Positions 24,058-32,827 are shown, counted from the first letter of the stretch. The stretch: 34,458 nucleotides of DNA from Alphaproteobacteria bacterium (GCA_026126165.1 JAHCJR010000028.1:1-34458); one strand, 5' to 3'. Numbers and translations are program-made. The notes: a model not told the origin generated them from the sequence alone.

Positions 24058-24930
24058 TCAGGCCCTCTGCACGATGGCCGGCGCGGCGGCGGCGGGCGCC
24101 ATACCGCCGGCCGGGTTCGCGCCGAACTTCTCCACCTCGATCACCCGCTGCGTCAGGCGCGGATGAGTGGCGAAGAGGATGCTGAGCAGGCCGAAGATCG
24201 GCGGCACCTGCGCTTCCTGGGCGCGGAAATCGGCTGCATCGAGGTTCGGCATGAGCCGTATCGAGCCGCAAGCCAGCACCGCGAGCGACGCCGCGGCGCT
24301 GGCGCTATCGCCGGTCAGCGCGGCGGAGATGCGGTCGGCGGTATATTCGCAGGCGCGCGAATAGGCCGGACCAAGAAGAGGCACCAGCCGGGCCGGGCCC
24401 ATCAGCGCGGTCTTCCACAGGGTCAGGTGCCCGGCGGCATGATGCGCCAGTTCGTGGCCGATCACGAAGCGAAGCTGCTTCTCGTCCATCAGGTCCACAA
24501 GCTGCGAATAGAGCAGCACGTAGCGCTGGCTCAGGAAGCGGACGGCGACGGCGTTGATCACGCCGGAGGAATTGACCACGAAAGTGTCGGGCACCGACTT
24601 CAGGCCGAGATCGGCGGCCGCCTTCGTCACCATGGCATGGATATGGGGGAACTGCCGATCCGAGACGCGGACGGCACTACCGAGGATGATGGCGCGGAAG
24701 AGGCCCTGGATCACATAGAGCCAGAAAAGTACCGGCAGCAGGATAAGGAATATGCCGCCGAAGGTGCCGACCAGCAGGGCAAACCAGATGAACCCGCCAT
24801 AGATCATGCCGATAAGGCCCAGTATCGATTCATTGGGATGGCGCAGCGCCTGGATGTTGAGCATGTCGCGAAACCGGATGATGAAGGAACGATACCGGCC
24901 GATCTTCGCGCCCGCCCCCTTCACACGCAT
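24058..24930 (-). CDS. M48-family membrane zinc metalloprotease
   Basis: A 290-residue protein with the zinc site HELAH (His159-Glu160-x2-His163 in VIGHELAHHAAGH) and the downstream third ligand in CEYTADR (Glu195). Two adjacent membrane helices lie near residues 36-75, placing the protease domain in the cytoplasm, as in HtpX/Ste24-like enzymes. Such proteases degrade or trim membrane proteins in envelope stress. An internal ATG at 24864 (MLNIQALRHPNE) is a plausible alternative start. The ATG at 24930 lies 7 nt after the GNAT stop, so this is the last gene of a four-gene operon. It converges on the acyl-CoA synthetase gene with 2 nt between the stops. Confidence 0.9.
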   Translation of the reverse strand: MRVKGAGAKIGRYRSFIIRFRDMLNIQALRHPNESILGLIGMIYGGFIWFALLVGTFGGIFLILLPVLFWLYVIQGLFRAIILGSAVRVSDRQFPHIHAMVTKAAADLGLKSVPDTFVVNSSGVINAVAVRFLSQRYVLLYSQLVDLMDEKQLRFVIGHELAHHAAGHLTLWKTALMGPARLVPLLGPAYSRACEYTADRISAALTGDSASAAASLAVLACGSIRLMPNLDAADFRAQEAQVPPIFGLLSILFATHPRLTQRVIEVEKFGANPAGGMAPAAAAPAIVQRA

Positions 24931-24937
24931 TTCACGT

Positions 24938-25678
24938 TCACGTCAGGCCGACCCGGTAGTGATAGGCATGACATTCACGAAAGCCGAGCCGGTCGTAGAG
25001 CGCGATGGCCGGGCCATTGGCCGCCACCACCTGCAGATAGGCTTCCGTGGCGCCCTGCGCGGCGGCCCAGGCCAGGATGCTCTCGACCACGCGCCGCGCC
25101 AGGCCCTGACGGCGCATCTGCGGATCGGTGACGATCTCGAACAGCCCGACCGCGCCCGCCTCCAGGACGCCGAGGCCGGCAGCGGCAAGGCGGCCCTCCC
25201 GCCAGATGCCGGCAAAGGCGCGCTCGGGCGGGACGCGCCGCATCATCTCCGCCAGGGTCGCCTGCGCCGGCGCGCCAAGCGCGGCAAGGCGCGCCACGCC
25301 CTGCATCCAGGCCTCGGCCGGCGCAGGCGCCAGGATCACCTCGCCATGGAAGGCGAAGCGGGTGCCAGGCAGTTGCAGCAGGCGCACCGAGGTCGGGTCC
25401 ACCAGCCGGTAGCCACGCCGCGCCAGCCGCTCGTCCAGATCGGCCGTGATCCCGGGCGGGCCGGCAAGGCGGACTATGGCCGGCAGGCCGCGCCGCGCGT
25501 AGAAATCCTCCACATGCGCGATCTTGTCTTCCGGCGGCCGCGGGCCGGCATAGAGCGGCGTCGCGGAATTGGCGCGCTTGGTATGGCCGCGCGCGCTGCG
25601 CAGCAGCCAGCCGTCATGCACCAGCGTCTCCAGCGCCGGCCAGGCATTGAGCGCGCGCTCCTCGATGTCCCGGCGCAT
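24938..25678 (-). CDS. GNAT-family N-acetyltransferase
   Basis: A 246-residue protein. The C-terminal half is a GNAT fold: FEIVTDPQMRRQGLARRVVE contains the acetyl-CoA-binding RRQGLA loop, and VAANGPAIALYDRLGFRECH is the typical last motif. The N-terminal half (HDGWLLRSARGHTKRANSAT) is the extra domain seen in one subgroup of bacterial GNAT proteins. Substrate unknown. It starts 11 nt after the stop of the cyclic-nucleotide-binding gene. The only in-frame ATG near that stop is at 25678. Confidence 0.88.
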   Translation of the reverse strand: MRRDIEERALNAWPALETLVHDGWLLRSARGHTKRANSATPLYAGPRPPEDKIAHVEDFYARRGLPAIVRLAGPPGITADLDERLARRGYRLVDPTSVRLLQLPGTRFAFHGEVILAPAPAEAWMQGVARLAALGAPAQATLAEMMRRVPPERAFAGIWREGRLAAAGLGVLEAGAVGLFEIVTDPQMRRQGLARRVVESILAWAAAQGATEAYLQVVAANGPAIALYDRLGFRECHAYHYRVGLT

Positions 25679-25689
25679 CGGCGCGCCGT

Positions 25690-26157
25690 TCAGCCGCCCT
25701 GGAGCTGGCGCAGCCTGGCGTTGGTATCGCGGAGATCCGAGGTGGTCTTCTCGAGGCGCTGCGCCAGCACGCGCATGATCTCGACGGCCATCTGCGGGAA
25801 CTCGCTGATCAGCCGGAAGAACAGGTCCTTGGAGATGCGCAGCGTGGTGAGCTCGCTCTGCGCGGTGATGGTCGCCGTGCGCGGCACGTCGCAGAGGATG
25901 GCGATCTCGCCGACGAAGTCGTTCTTCTTCACCCCCGCCACCTTGAGTGGACCCTTCGGCGTGTCGACGATGACGTCCGCCTCGCCCGAGACGATGATGT
26001 AGGCGGCATCGCCCATGTCGCCCTGGCGGAAGAGCGACTGGCCCGGCTGGAAGGTCAGCCGCTCGCTGGTGAAGGCAAGCAGCTTGAGCTTCGATGCCTC
26101 GAGCTTGGCGAAGAGAGGGATGTTGCGCAGCAGTTCGACTTCCTCGTTCAGGCTCAC
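25690..26157 (-). CDS. Cyclic nucleotide-binding domain protein without DNA-binding domain
   Basis: A 155-residue protein that is almost entirely one cNMP-binding domain. The phosphate-binding cassette FVGEIAILCDVPRTATI (residues 81-97) keeps the Gly-Glu pair and the key Arg93, so it should bind cAMP or cGMP. There is no CRP-type helix-turn-helix; the C-terminus is a helix with heptad character (EIMRVLAQRLEKTTSDLRDT) that may bind a partner or dimerise. The GTG start at 26157 is supported by AGGAGG at 26163-26168. It lies 11 nt after the stop of the degenerate ABC protein, which suggests it is a regulatory subunit of that protein; this is inference. Confidence 0.9.
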   Translation of the reverse strand: MSLNEEVELLRNIPLFAKLEASKLKLLAFTSERLTFQPGQSLFRQGDMGDAAYIIVSGEADVIVDTPKGPLKVAGVKKNDFVGEIAILCDVPRTATITAQSELTTLRISKDLFFRLISEFPQMAVEIMRVLAQRLEKTTSDLRDTNARLRQLQGG

Positions 26158-26168
26158 TTGGATCCTCC

Positions 26169-28820
26169 TTATTCTTGCGCCAGCAGCTCCCGGAAATGCG
26201 TGCCCTCGCGGTCCAGCTCATCGAACCCCCCCTGTTCGACGAGCCGGCCGGAACGCATGACCAGGATGCGGTCGAAGCGGCTGGCGAGTTGCGCGCGCTG
26301 TAGCGACCAGACGATGCCGCGGCTGCGGAACTCTTCGAGGATCGCCTCGAAGACCTTGCCCTGCGAGGCGCTGTCGAGCGGCAGCGTGGCGTCGGACAGG
26401 ATGAAGAGGTCCGGCCGCTTGACGATGCAACGGGCGATGGCAAGTTTCTGGCGCTGCGCCTGGGTCAGGCGGCCGCCGGCGATGCCGCACTCGAAATTGA
26501 GGCCGACCATCGCCACGCGGTTGCGCAGCCCGAGATCGTCGATCACCTCGCCGATCAGGCCGGACACCATCTCCGCCGCCTGCGCCTGGCCATAGACGAC
26601 CTTGCCGAACAGGATGTTGTCCTGGATGGTGGCGACCGCGGAGTATTTCTCGCGGTCGAGAAAGGCCACGGCGTGACGCAGGTTCTCCGGCAGGTCGCTG
26701 GCGAAGACCTCGCGCGCCTGCACGATGCGCGCCATCAGCTCCTCGTCGAACTGCACCAGGCGATGACGATCCGGGATCAGCTTGAAGGGCAGCGACATGA
26801 GCCGCGCCCGGTCCTCCGCCTTGAGTTCGCCCAGCCGCTCCTTGCTGGCCCGCCCCAGCAGCTCCTGCATCAGCGGCAGGTCCTCGGACGAGATGAACGA
26901 GAACTGCTGGAAGAATTCATGGTCCGGCGGCAGGTCGGCGAACAGCTCGACGGTGGTGGCGGCGACCTGGTGGCCGAGTTTCAGGAAGGTGTCGGTCAGA
27001 CCCACCTTGTCGAGCACCTGGAGCACGTAAGGATGCTCGGCCAGCCGCTCGGGCACCAGCGCATCGCCCACCGGATTGCCGAACATCAGGTTCTCGGCCA
27101 CGGTGGCGTTGCGGTTGTAGCGCGCGCGGTCCCAGCCCTCCACCAGCTTGGAGACTTCCGGGCGCGCCAGCTTGTCGCGGAAGGCGGCACGCGCCTTGAG
27201 GATCGCCTCCGCCAGATCGGGCTCGCGGTTCGGATTGATCGTGCCGCGCAGACCGAACTGATAGACGTCGTCGTGGAGCTGGACGATACGCAGTGCCCGG
27301 ATGCCGGCCTCGCGCAGGCCGGCCATGTCCTCGACGCCGGCCGCCGCGTAATCCGTCCAGTCGGCGGCCGGATCGTCGGTCGAGTTGCCGGAGGCCGCCG
27401 CCTCGCGCAGATGGGTCTGGTGCCGCTTGAGTTCCTCGCCCTGATACTGCCGCGGCAGCAGCGGCAGGTGGCGCAGGCCGTAGAACAGATTGCTTTCGAT
27501 CGAGGCGTTGAAGATGTAGGGACTGGCGCCGACATAGGCGATGCGCCGGCCGGTGACCGCCTCGGGAAGCTGGGCGATGTCGTTGCCGCCGATCGCGATC
27601 TTGCCCTTGCCGGGAAACAGCAGCCGCGCCAGCAGCAAGGCCAGATCCTCCCGGCCCGATCCGGCATTGCCGACCACCGCCACGTGGCTCTCGAGCGGCA
27701 CCTGGAAGGAGACATTCTCGATCAGCGCGTTGCCCGCCTCGTCGGCGAGGTTGAGCTGGGAGACCTGCAGCTCGCCGGCGAGCGGCTCGATCTTGTCCGG
27801 CTCGGCGAGCTGGAGCCGCGGGTCGCGCATGCCGTCCGGATCGAACTGGGCGATCACCTGTTCGTACTTGATGCGCGCATCCTCGCGCTGCTGGTAGTGG
27901 TTGAGCAGTTCCTTGAGCGGCGCGCCCATTTCCTTGTGCGCGGCCACGGCGGCGACGATGGTGCCGACATCGAGCTGCTGGCGGATCGCGAGATAACCGC
28001 CGATCGAATAGAAAAGGAAGGGTCCCGCCTGCTGGAGGAAGTTGTTCAGGAACTTGATCATGAACTTGCGCTGGAAGATCTCGAAGCGCGTCCAGTAGAT
28101 ATCACCGAGGCGCTGCGAGAATTCCGAAAGCAGCCGCCGCGCGGTGTTGTGGGCATGCACCTCCTGCACACCCTGGATACTCTCGCCGATGCGGTCCGAA
28201 AGGCGCCTCGCCGCCTTGACCCGCTCCTTGCCGAGCAGGTTCACCTTCCGCTGCATCTTCGGGATGATGTAGAGCTGGAAGGGATAGAGCGCGAGGGCGG
28301 CCAGCGCGATGGCCCAGTTCTGCACGAACAGGAAGCCGAGCGAGACGAGGAACAGCCCGCCCTGGAAGAGCGGCGTCGAGAAGCTCTCGGCGATGAAGCC
28401 GCCGAGCGATTCCGTCTCGGCGACGATCATCGGGATGATCTCGCCCTGGCTCAGCTTGCGGAAGGTCGGCAGCGGAAAGCGCAGCACGTGCGCGTAGAGC
28501 TCGTAGCGCAGCCGGCGCAGCATGCGCTCGCCGGAAATTCCCTGGTAGACGTTGATCGAATACTTGAAGCATTGCTGCACGATCACGAGGCCGAGAAAGG
28601 CCGCGGTCAGCATCAGCAGGTAGGTGGTCTGCGAGAGTTCCTGCCCCAGCAGGTTATAGGGGAAGGTGATGTCCTTGCCGCTGATGCCCTGGTTGACGAT
28701 GGTCTTGGGCATCGTCAGGTAGTAGTAGTAGGGAACGAAGGACGCGAAGGACAGGACCGTCAGGATGATCTGCTGCCTGAGGCTGTACTTGATGATGAAG
28801 GTGTAGATACTCTTCTCCAT
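26169..28820 (-). CDS. ABC exporter-like protein with degenerate nucleotide-binding domain and large insertion
   Basis: An 883-residue protein, about 300 longer than a standard ABC half-exporter. Residues 1-340 form an exporter-type six-helix membrane domain. The nucleotide-binding domain is heavily altered. Walker A is GNAGSGRED (384-392), with the ATP-contacting Lys and Ser/Thr replaced by Arg390 and Glu391. The signature LSGGQ is LTQAQ (785-789). Walker B plus catalytic Glu reads FILSDAT (806-812). The switch His is missing (WSLQRAQ, 838-844). Between the Walker A half and the signature lies roughly 300 residues of extra sequence with motifs resembling the Q-loop helix (SIESNLFYG 440-448, TVAENLMFG 573-581, TIQDNILFG 731-739). 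Probably not a normal ATP-driven pump; it could be a channel, receptor or scaffold. First gene of the operon with a cNMP-binding protein. Confidence 0.88.
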   Translation of the reverse strand: MEKSIYTFIIKYSLRQQIILTVLSFASFVPYYYYLTMPKTIVNQGISGKDITFPYNLLGQELSQTTYLLMLTAAFLGLVIVQQCFKYSINVYQGISGERMLRRLRYELYAHVLRFPLPTFRKLSQGEIIPMIVAETESLGGFIAESFSTPLFQGGLFLVSLGFLFVQNWAIALAALALYPFQLYIIPKMQRKVNLLGKERVKAARRLSDRIGESIQGVQEVHAHNTARRLLSEFSQRLGDIYWTRFEIFQRKFMIKFLNNFLQQAGPFLFYSIGGYLAIRQQLDVGTIVAAVAAHKEMGAPLKELLNHYQQREDARIKYEQVIAQFDPDGMRDPRLQLAEPDKIEPLAGELQVSQLNLADEAGNALIENVSFQVPLESHVAVVGNAGSGREDLALLLARLLFPGKGKIAIGGNDIAQLPEAVTGRRIAYVGASPYIFNASIESNLFYGLRHLPLLPRQYQGEELKRHQTHLREAAASGNSTDDPAADWTDYAAAGVEDMAGLREAGIRALRIVQLHDDVYQFGLRGTINPNREPDLAEAILKARAAFRDKLARPEVSKLVEGWDRARYNRNATVAENLMFGNPVGDALVPERLAEHPYVLQVLDKVGLTDTFLKLGHQVAATTVELFADLPPDHEFFQQFSFISSEDLPLMQELLGRASKERLGELKAEDRARLMSLPFKLIPDRHRLVQFDEELMARIVQAREVFASDLPENLRHAVAFLDREKYSAVATIQDNILFGKVVYGQAQAAEMVSGLIGEVIDDLGLRNRVAMVGLNFECGIAGGRLTQAQRQKLAIARCIVKRPDLFILSDATLPLDSASQGKVFEAILEEFRSRGIVWSLQRAQLASRFDRILVMRSGRLVEQGGFDELDREGTHFRELLAQE

Positions 28821-29226
28821 GCCGCCGCCGTCAGCCTTCCGCTTTCTGATTTTCGACCTGGCCCCCCTCGGGCAAGCCGGGGGATTATACAGACCCGAGT
28901 GAAGCCGGGAACCGTTGCCATCGGGCTAACGCGCGGGCCGGCCGTCCCGGGACCCGGCCCGAGGTTGCCCGAGCCGGGCACCGAAATCGACAGGCACTCT
29001 GTGCCACGCCAACACAATTGCTTGAACTGCGGAACAGGGAAATGGGGACGAATCGGCGGAATTCCCGCATGAACAAAACGTGCCCCGAGCGGTCCGCGCA
29101 CGCCATCCGGGGATATTCGCGCCTCGACGCTACCCCGGAAAGGCATCATCAAACCTTCCTTGGCAGGCCTTCGCTCCCTGTGCCAATATCCCGGCAAAAG
29201 GGGGCTAGGGCAGAAAGCCGCTCTGC
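28821..29226. other. Divergent intergenic region between the ABC operon and the glycosyltransferase cluster
   Basis: 406 nt with no credible gene on either strand. It holds the minus-strand promoter listed separately, a hairpin in that operon's leader (CCCCC 28863-28867 with GGGGG 28879-28883), a small palindrome GGCAC-TCT-GTGCC (28993-29005) that could be an operator, and a GCAGA/TCTGC stem (29210-29226) directly against the start codon at 29227. I could not place a convincing promoter for the plus-strand cluster. Confidence 0.6.
28884..28889 (-). promoter_or_regulatory. -10 element for the ABC/cNMP/GNAT/M48 operon
   Basis: Perfect TATAAT on the minus strand (CTGTATAATCC), with its edge about 64 nt upstream of the ABC start codon. 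The -35 at 17-18 nt is poor (GTTCCC), so an activator may be needed. Confidence 0.55.
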
Positions 29227-30447
29227 ATGAACAACATCCGGTCGGGGTCGCGGGTTCTCATATACAGCCATGACACGATGGGGCTCGGCCATCTGCGCCG
29301 CTGCCGGGCCATCGCGCATTCGCTCGTCGAGAACGACAAGGACGTCTCGGTCCTGATCCTCTCCGGCTCGCCCATCATCGGCAGCTTCGATTTCCGGGCG
29401 CGGGTCGATTTCGTGCGCGTGCCCGGCGTGATCAAGCTGCGCAACGGGCAATATACCTCGCTCAACCTGCATCTTGACATCGAGGAGATGCTGGCGCTCC
29501 GCTCCTCGATCATCCAGCACACCGCCTCGATCTTCAATCCGGACGTATTCATCGTCGACAAGGAGCCGCTCGGCCTGCGCGGCGAGGTGGCCTCGACGCT
29601 CAAGCTGCTCAAGGGCCGCGGCACGCGCCTCGTGCTGGGCCTGCGCGACGTCATGGACGAGCCCAAGCTGCTCGCGCCGGAATGGGCGCGCAAGCGCGCG
29701 GTGCCGGCGCTGAGAAACTTCTATGACGATATCTGGATCTACGGCCTGCCGCAGATCTGCGATCCGCTCGAGGGGATCGAACTGCCGCAGAGCGTGAAGC
29801 GCAAGATGGTCTATACCGGCTATCTCCGGCGCTCGACCCCGGCCCTGCCGCCGTCCAAGCGCATGCCCGACATCACCCGGGGGCCCTATATCCTGGTGAC
29901 GCCCGGCGGCGGCGGCGATGGCGAGCGGCTGATCGAATGGGTCATCAGCGCCTACGAGAGCGACCAGCAGATCCCCTGGCCGGCGCTGCTGGTGCTCGGG
30001 CCCTTCATGCAGCCGGAGCGGCGCGACAGCTTCCTCGCGCGGGTGGCGCGGCTCAAGCGGGTCGAGGCGATCACTTTCGACACGCACATGGAGACGCTGG
30101 AGGCGAACGCCATCGGCGTCGTCGCCATGGGCGGCTACAACACCTTCTGCGAGATCCTCTCGCTCGACAAGCGGGCCATCATCGTGCCGCGCACCCGTCC
30201 GCGCATGGAACAGTATATCCGCGCCTCGAAGGCCGAGGAGCTCGGGCTGGTGCGCATGCTCGAGGATACCGGGGAGAACGATCCGCGCGTGATGGCGGCG
30301 GCGCTGCGCAACCTGCCCTCCCAGCGGCTGCCCTCGGACGTGGTCATTCCCGGGCTCCTCGAAGGGCTCGACAATGTCAACCGGCTGATCCGGCCCTGGC
30401 TGCGCCGCGCGGCCGAGGCGCCGGCCAGACTGTCGCAGCGGGCGTGA
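29227..30447 (+). CDS. MurG-like (COG4671-type) glycosyltransferase, first paralogue
   Basis: A 406-residue predicted GT-B glycosyltransferase. The N-terminal SHDTMGLGHLRRCRAIAHSL is the family signature (GxGHxRR), where the nucleotide-sugar enzyme fold begins. Further conserved parts are GLRDVMDEP, YTGYLRR, the glycine-rich VTPGGGGDGERLIEWV, and the donor-site GGYNTFCEILSLDKRAIIVP near residue 300, which resembles MurG and UDP-glycosyltransferases. No membrane segment; it probably acts on the cytoplasmic face of the membrane. Donor and acceptor unknown. No Shine-Dalgarno sequence is seen. It starts a five-gene cluster and overlaps the next gene by 4 nt (GTGA). A second paralogue ends the window. 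Confidence 0.88.
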   Translation: MNNIRSGSRVLIYSHDTMGLGHLRRCRAIAHSLVENDKDVSVLILSGSPIIGSFDFRARVDFVRVPGVIKLRNGQYTSLNLHLDIEEMLALRSSIIQHTASIFNPDVFIVDKEPLGLRGEVASTLKLLKGRGTRLVLGLRDVMDEPKLLAPEWARKRAVPALRNFYDDIWIYGLPQICDPLEGIELPQSVKRKMVYTGYLRRSTPALPPSKRMPDITRGPYILVTPGGGGDGERLIEWVISAYESDQQIPWPALLVLGPFMQPERRDSFLARVARLKRVEAITFDTHMETLEANAIGVVAMGGYNTFCEILSLDKRAIIVPRTRPRMEQYIRASKAEELGLVRMLEDTGENDPRVMAAALRNLPSQRLPSDVVIPGLLEGLDNVNRLIRPWLRRAAEAPARLSQRA

Positions 30448-31721
30448 GCGGGACGGTTGCCTTCATCCTGAAAGGCTATCCGCGCCTTTCGGAAACCTTT
30501 ATCGCCCAGGAGATCGCGGCGCTCGAGCGGCTCGGCCTCGCGATCCGCATCGTCTCGCTGCGCCATCCCACCGACCGGCACCGCCATCCGGTGCATGAGG
30601 AGATCCGCGCCCCGGTCCGCTACCTGCCGGAATATCTCTACCAGGAGCCGCGCCGGCTCTGGCGGGCCTGGCGGAAGGTGCGGCGCTGGCCCGCCTACCG
30701 CGCCACCTTCGCCGCCTGGCTTCGCGATCTCCGCCGCGACCCGACGCCCAATCGCGGCCGACGCTTCGGGCAGGCGCTGGTGCTGGCCAGCGAGATCGAG
30801 CCGGACACGGAATGGCTGCATGCGCATTTCATGCACACGCCGGCATCGGTCGCGCGCTACGCCGCGATGCTGACCGGCCTGCCCTATTCCATCTCGGCCC
30901 ATGCCAAGGATATCTGGACCTCGCCGGAATGGGAGAAGCGCGAGAAGCTCGCCGACTGCCGCTGGCTCGTCACCTGCACGCGGCAGAACCGCGACCATCT
31001 GGCGTCGCTGGGCGGGGCCGCGAAGGTCGAGCTTGCCTATCACGGCCTCGATCTCGACCGCTTCCCGCCGCCGCCCGCGCGAGCGGCAGCCGCCCCGGGG
31101 GCACCGCTCGTCATCCTCTCGGTCGGACGCGCGGTGGCGAAGAAGGGCTATGACGTGCTGCTGGCGGCGCTGGCGGAACTTCCCGCCGGGCTCGACTGGC
31201 GCTTCGTGCATATCGGCGGCGGCGAGCTGCAGAAGAAGCTCAAGGCGCAGGCTGCGGCGGCGGGCCTCGCCCCGCGCATCGAATGGCTCGGCGCCCGGCC
31301 GCAGAAGGAAGTGCTGGACTGGCTGCGCCGGGCGGACATTTTCGTGCTTGCCTGCCGACGGGCGGGCGACGGCGACCAGGACGGCCTGCCCAACGTGCTG
31401 ATGGAGGCGCAGAGCCAGGGCCTGCCCTGCGTCTCGACCCGCTTCGCCGCCGTGCCGGAACTGATCCGCGATGGCGAAACCGGACTGCTGGCCGAACCGG
31501 GCGACGTGGCCGGACTGGCGCAGGCGATGGCGCGCCTGCTTGCCGACGCGCAACTGCGCCAACGCCTCGGCGCGGCCGGCGAGGCGCGCGTGCGCGCCGA
31601 ATTCGGCATGGCCGCCGGCATCCGCCAGCTTGCGGAGCGCTTCGGCCTCGCGCCTGACACTGGCGGGCTGGCGGCGGCAGAGACGGACAGGGCATGCGCA
31701 TCGCCTTCCATGCCCCGATGA
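30444..31721 (+). CDS. GT4-family glycosyltransferase
   Basis: A 425-residue GT-B enzyme with a GTG start overlapping the previous stop. The N-terminal acceptor domain begins VAFILKGYPRLSETFIAQEI, the pattern of exopolysaccharide GT4 enzymes of the colanic-acid WcaL/AmsK type. It includes the HAHFMHTPASVARYAAMLTG stretch and SAHAKDIWTS. The donor domain has ILSVGRAVAKKGYDVLLAAL, then DGLPNVLMEAQSQGLPCVST with the catalytic E-x7-E region. It transfers a sugar from a nucleotide donor in retaining fashion. Exact sugars unknown. Its last 28 nt overlap the next gene in another frame, and the C-terminal tail (DRACASPSMPR) is low in conservation. Confidence 0.92.
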   Translation: MSGTVAFILKGYPRLSETFIAQEIAALERLGLAIRIVSLRHPTDRHRHPVHEEIRAPVRYLPEYLYQEPRRLWRAWRKVRRWPAYRATFAAWLRDLRRDPTPNRGRRFGQALVLASEIEPDTEWLHAHFMHTPASVARYAAMLTGLPYSISAHAKDIWTSPEWEKREKLADCRWLVTCTRQNRDHLASLGGAAKVELAYHGLDLDRFPPPPARAAAAPGAPLVILSVGRAVAKKGYDVLLAALAELPAGLDWRFVHIGGGELQKKLKAQAAAAGLAPRIEWLGARPQKEVLDWLRRADIFVLACRRAGDGDQDGLPNVLMEAQSQGLPCVSTRFAAVPELIRDGETGLLAEPGDVAGLAQAMARLLADAQLRQRLGAAGEARVRAEFGMAAGIRQLAERFGLAPDTGGLAAAETDRACASPSMPR

Positions 31722-32827
31722 AGCCGCCGGACCATCCGGTCCCCTCCGGCGACCGCAGGGTAGGCCGGCTGCTCTGGCAGGCGCTGGAGCGGGCCGGGCA
31801 CCAGGTTGCCTATGGCAGCGAGATGCGCATCTACGACGGCGAAGGCGAGGATTGGCATCAACGCATGATCGAGGATGCGGCGGCGCAGGAGACCCGGACG
31901 CTGCTTGCCGCCTATCGTCGGCATCCGGAAGGCGTGCCGCAGCTCTGGTTCACCTACCACAACTATTACAAGGCGCCGGACCTGATCGGGCCGGCGATCG
32001 CCAGGGCGCTCCACATCCCCTATTTCCTCGCCGAGTCCTCGCATGCGCCCAAGCGCGCCGGCGGCCCCTGGGCGCGCTGGCACGGGAAGGCGGCGGAAGC
32101 CACGCTTGCCGCCGACCGGCTGATCTGCTTCACCCGCCTCGACCGCACCATGCTGGCGCGCCTCGCGGGCGAGGAGAAGCTCGCCGACCTGCCGGCCTTC
32201 ATCGACGCCGCCCCCTTCCTTGCCGCACGGCGGGAATCATCGCGCCGGGCGCTGGCGGCGCGCCATGGCATCGATGCCGGACCGGTCTGGCTGCTTTCGG
32301 TGGCGATGATGCGCAGCCGCGACAAGCTCGACAGCTACCGCCGCCTCGCCGCGGCGCTGGCGCTGCTGGCGGAAGCATCACCGGACTGGCGGCTGCTGGT
32401 GGCCGGCGACGGGCCGGCGCGCAAGGAGGTGGAGGAGGCTTTCCGGCCGTTCGGCGCGCGCATCGCCTTTCTCGGCGCGCAGGAGGAAGCGGCGCTGCCG
32501 GCGCTCTACGCCGCGGCCGACCTTTACGTCTGGCCGGCGGTGAACGAGGCGTTCGGCATGGCCTTCCTCGAGGCGCAGGCCGGCGGCCTGCCGGTGATCG
32601 CCGGGCGGGTGCGCGGCGTGCCCGACGTGGTGCGCGAGGGGGAGACGGCGCTGCTGGTCGGGGAGACGCCCGAAGCCTTCGCCGCCGCGCTGTCACCGCT
32701 GCTCGGGGATGCGCCGCGGCGCCGTCGCATGGGCGAGGCGGCGCGCCATTTCATCGCCGCCGAACGTGACCTCCCGGCCGCCGCGCGCAGGCTCGGCGAA
32801 CTGATCGCGCCCTACGAGCGGCCATGA
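31694..32827 (+). CDS. GT4-family glycosyltransferase, second
   Basis: A 377-residue GT-B enzyme. The N-terminus MRIAFHAPMKPPDHPVPSGD has the typical open loop SGDRRVGR; the donor domain shows LLVAGDGPARKEVEEAF, FLGAQEEAALPALYAAADLY and the E-x7-E motif in NEAFGMAFLEAQAGGLPVIA. The start lies 28 nt inside the preceding gene, and no other ATG precedes the conserved N-terminus. The stop overlaps the next gene (ATGA). It probably adds another residue to the same glycan as its neighbours. Confidence 0.92.
   Translation: MRIAFHAPMKPPDHPVPSGDRRVGRLLWQALERAGHQVAYGSEMRIYDGEGEDWHQRMIEDAAAQETRTLLAAYRRHPEGVPQLWFTYHNYYKAPDLIGPAIARALHIPYFLAESSHAPKRAGGPWARWHGKAAEATLAADRLICFTRLDRTMLARLAGEEKLADLPAFIDAAPFLAARRESSRRALAARHGIDAGPVWLLSVAMMRSRDKLDSYRRLAAALALLAEASPDWRLLVAGDGPARKEVEEAFRPFGARIAFLGAQEEAALPALYAAADLYVWPAVNEAFGMAFLEAQAGGLPVIAGRVRGVPDVVREGETALLVGETPEAFAAALSPLLGDAPRRRRMGEAARHFIAAERDLPAAARRLGELIAPYERP

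Noticed and set aside
28993-29005. Sigma-54 promoter around GGCAC-TCT-GTGCC
   Set aside because: The GG to GC distance is 8 nt instead of 10 on the strand that fits best, and the TTGC element is missing.
26673-29072. 799-codon plus-strand frame opposite the ABC gene
   Set aside because: Low-complexity His/Gln/Arg/Asp-rich translation without domains, and it runs through the intergenic region. The minus-strand ABC frame has recognisable membrane and NBD segments.
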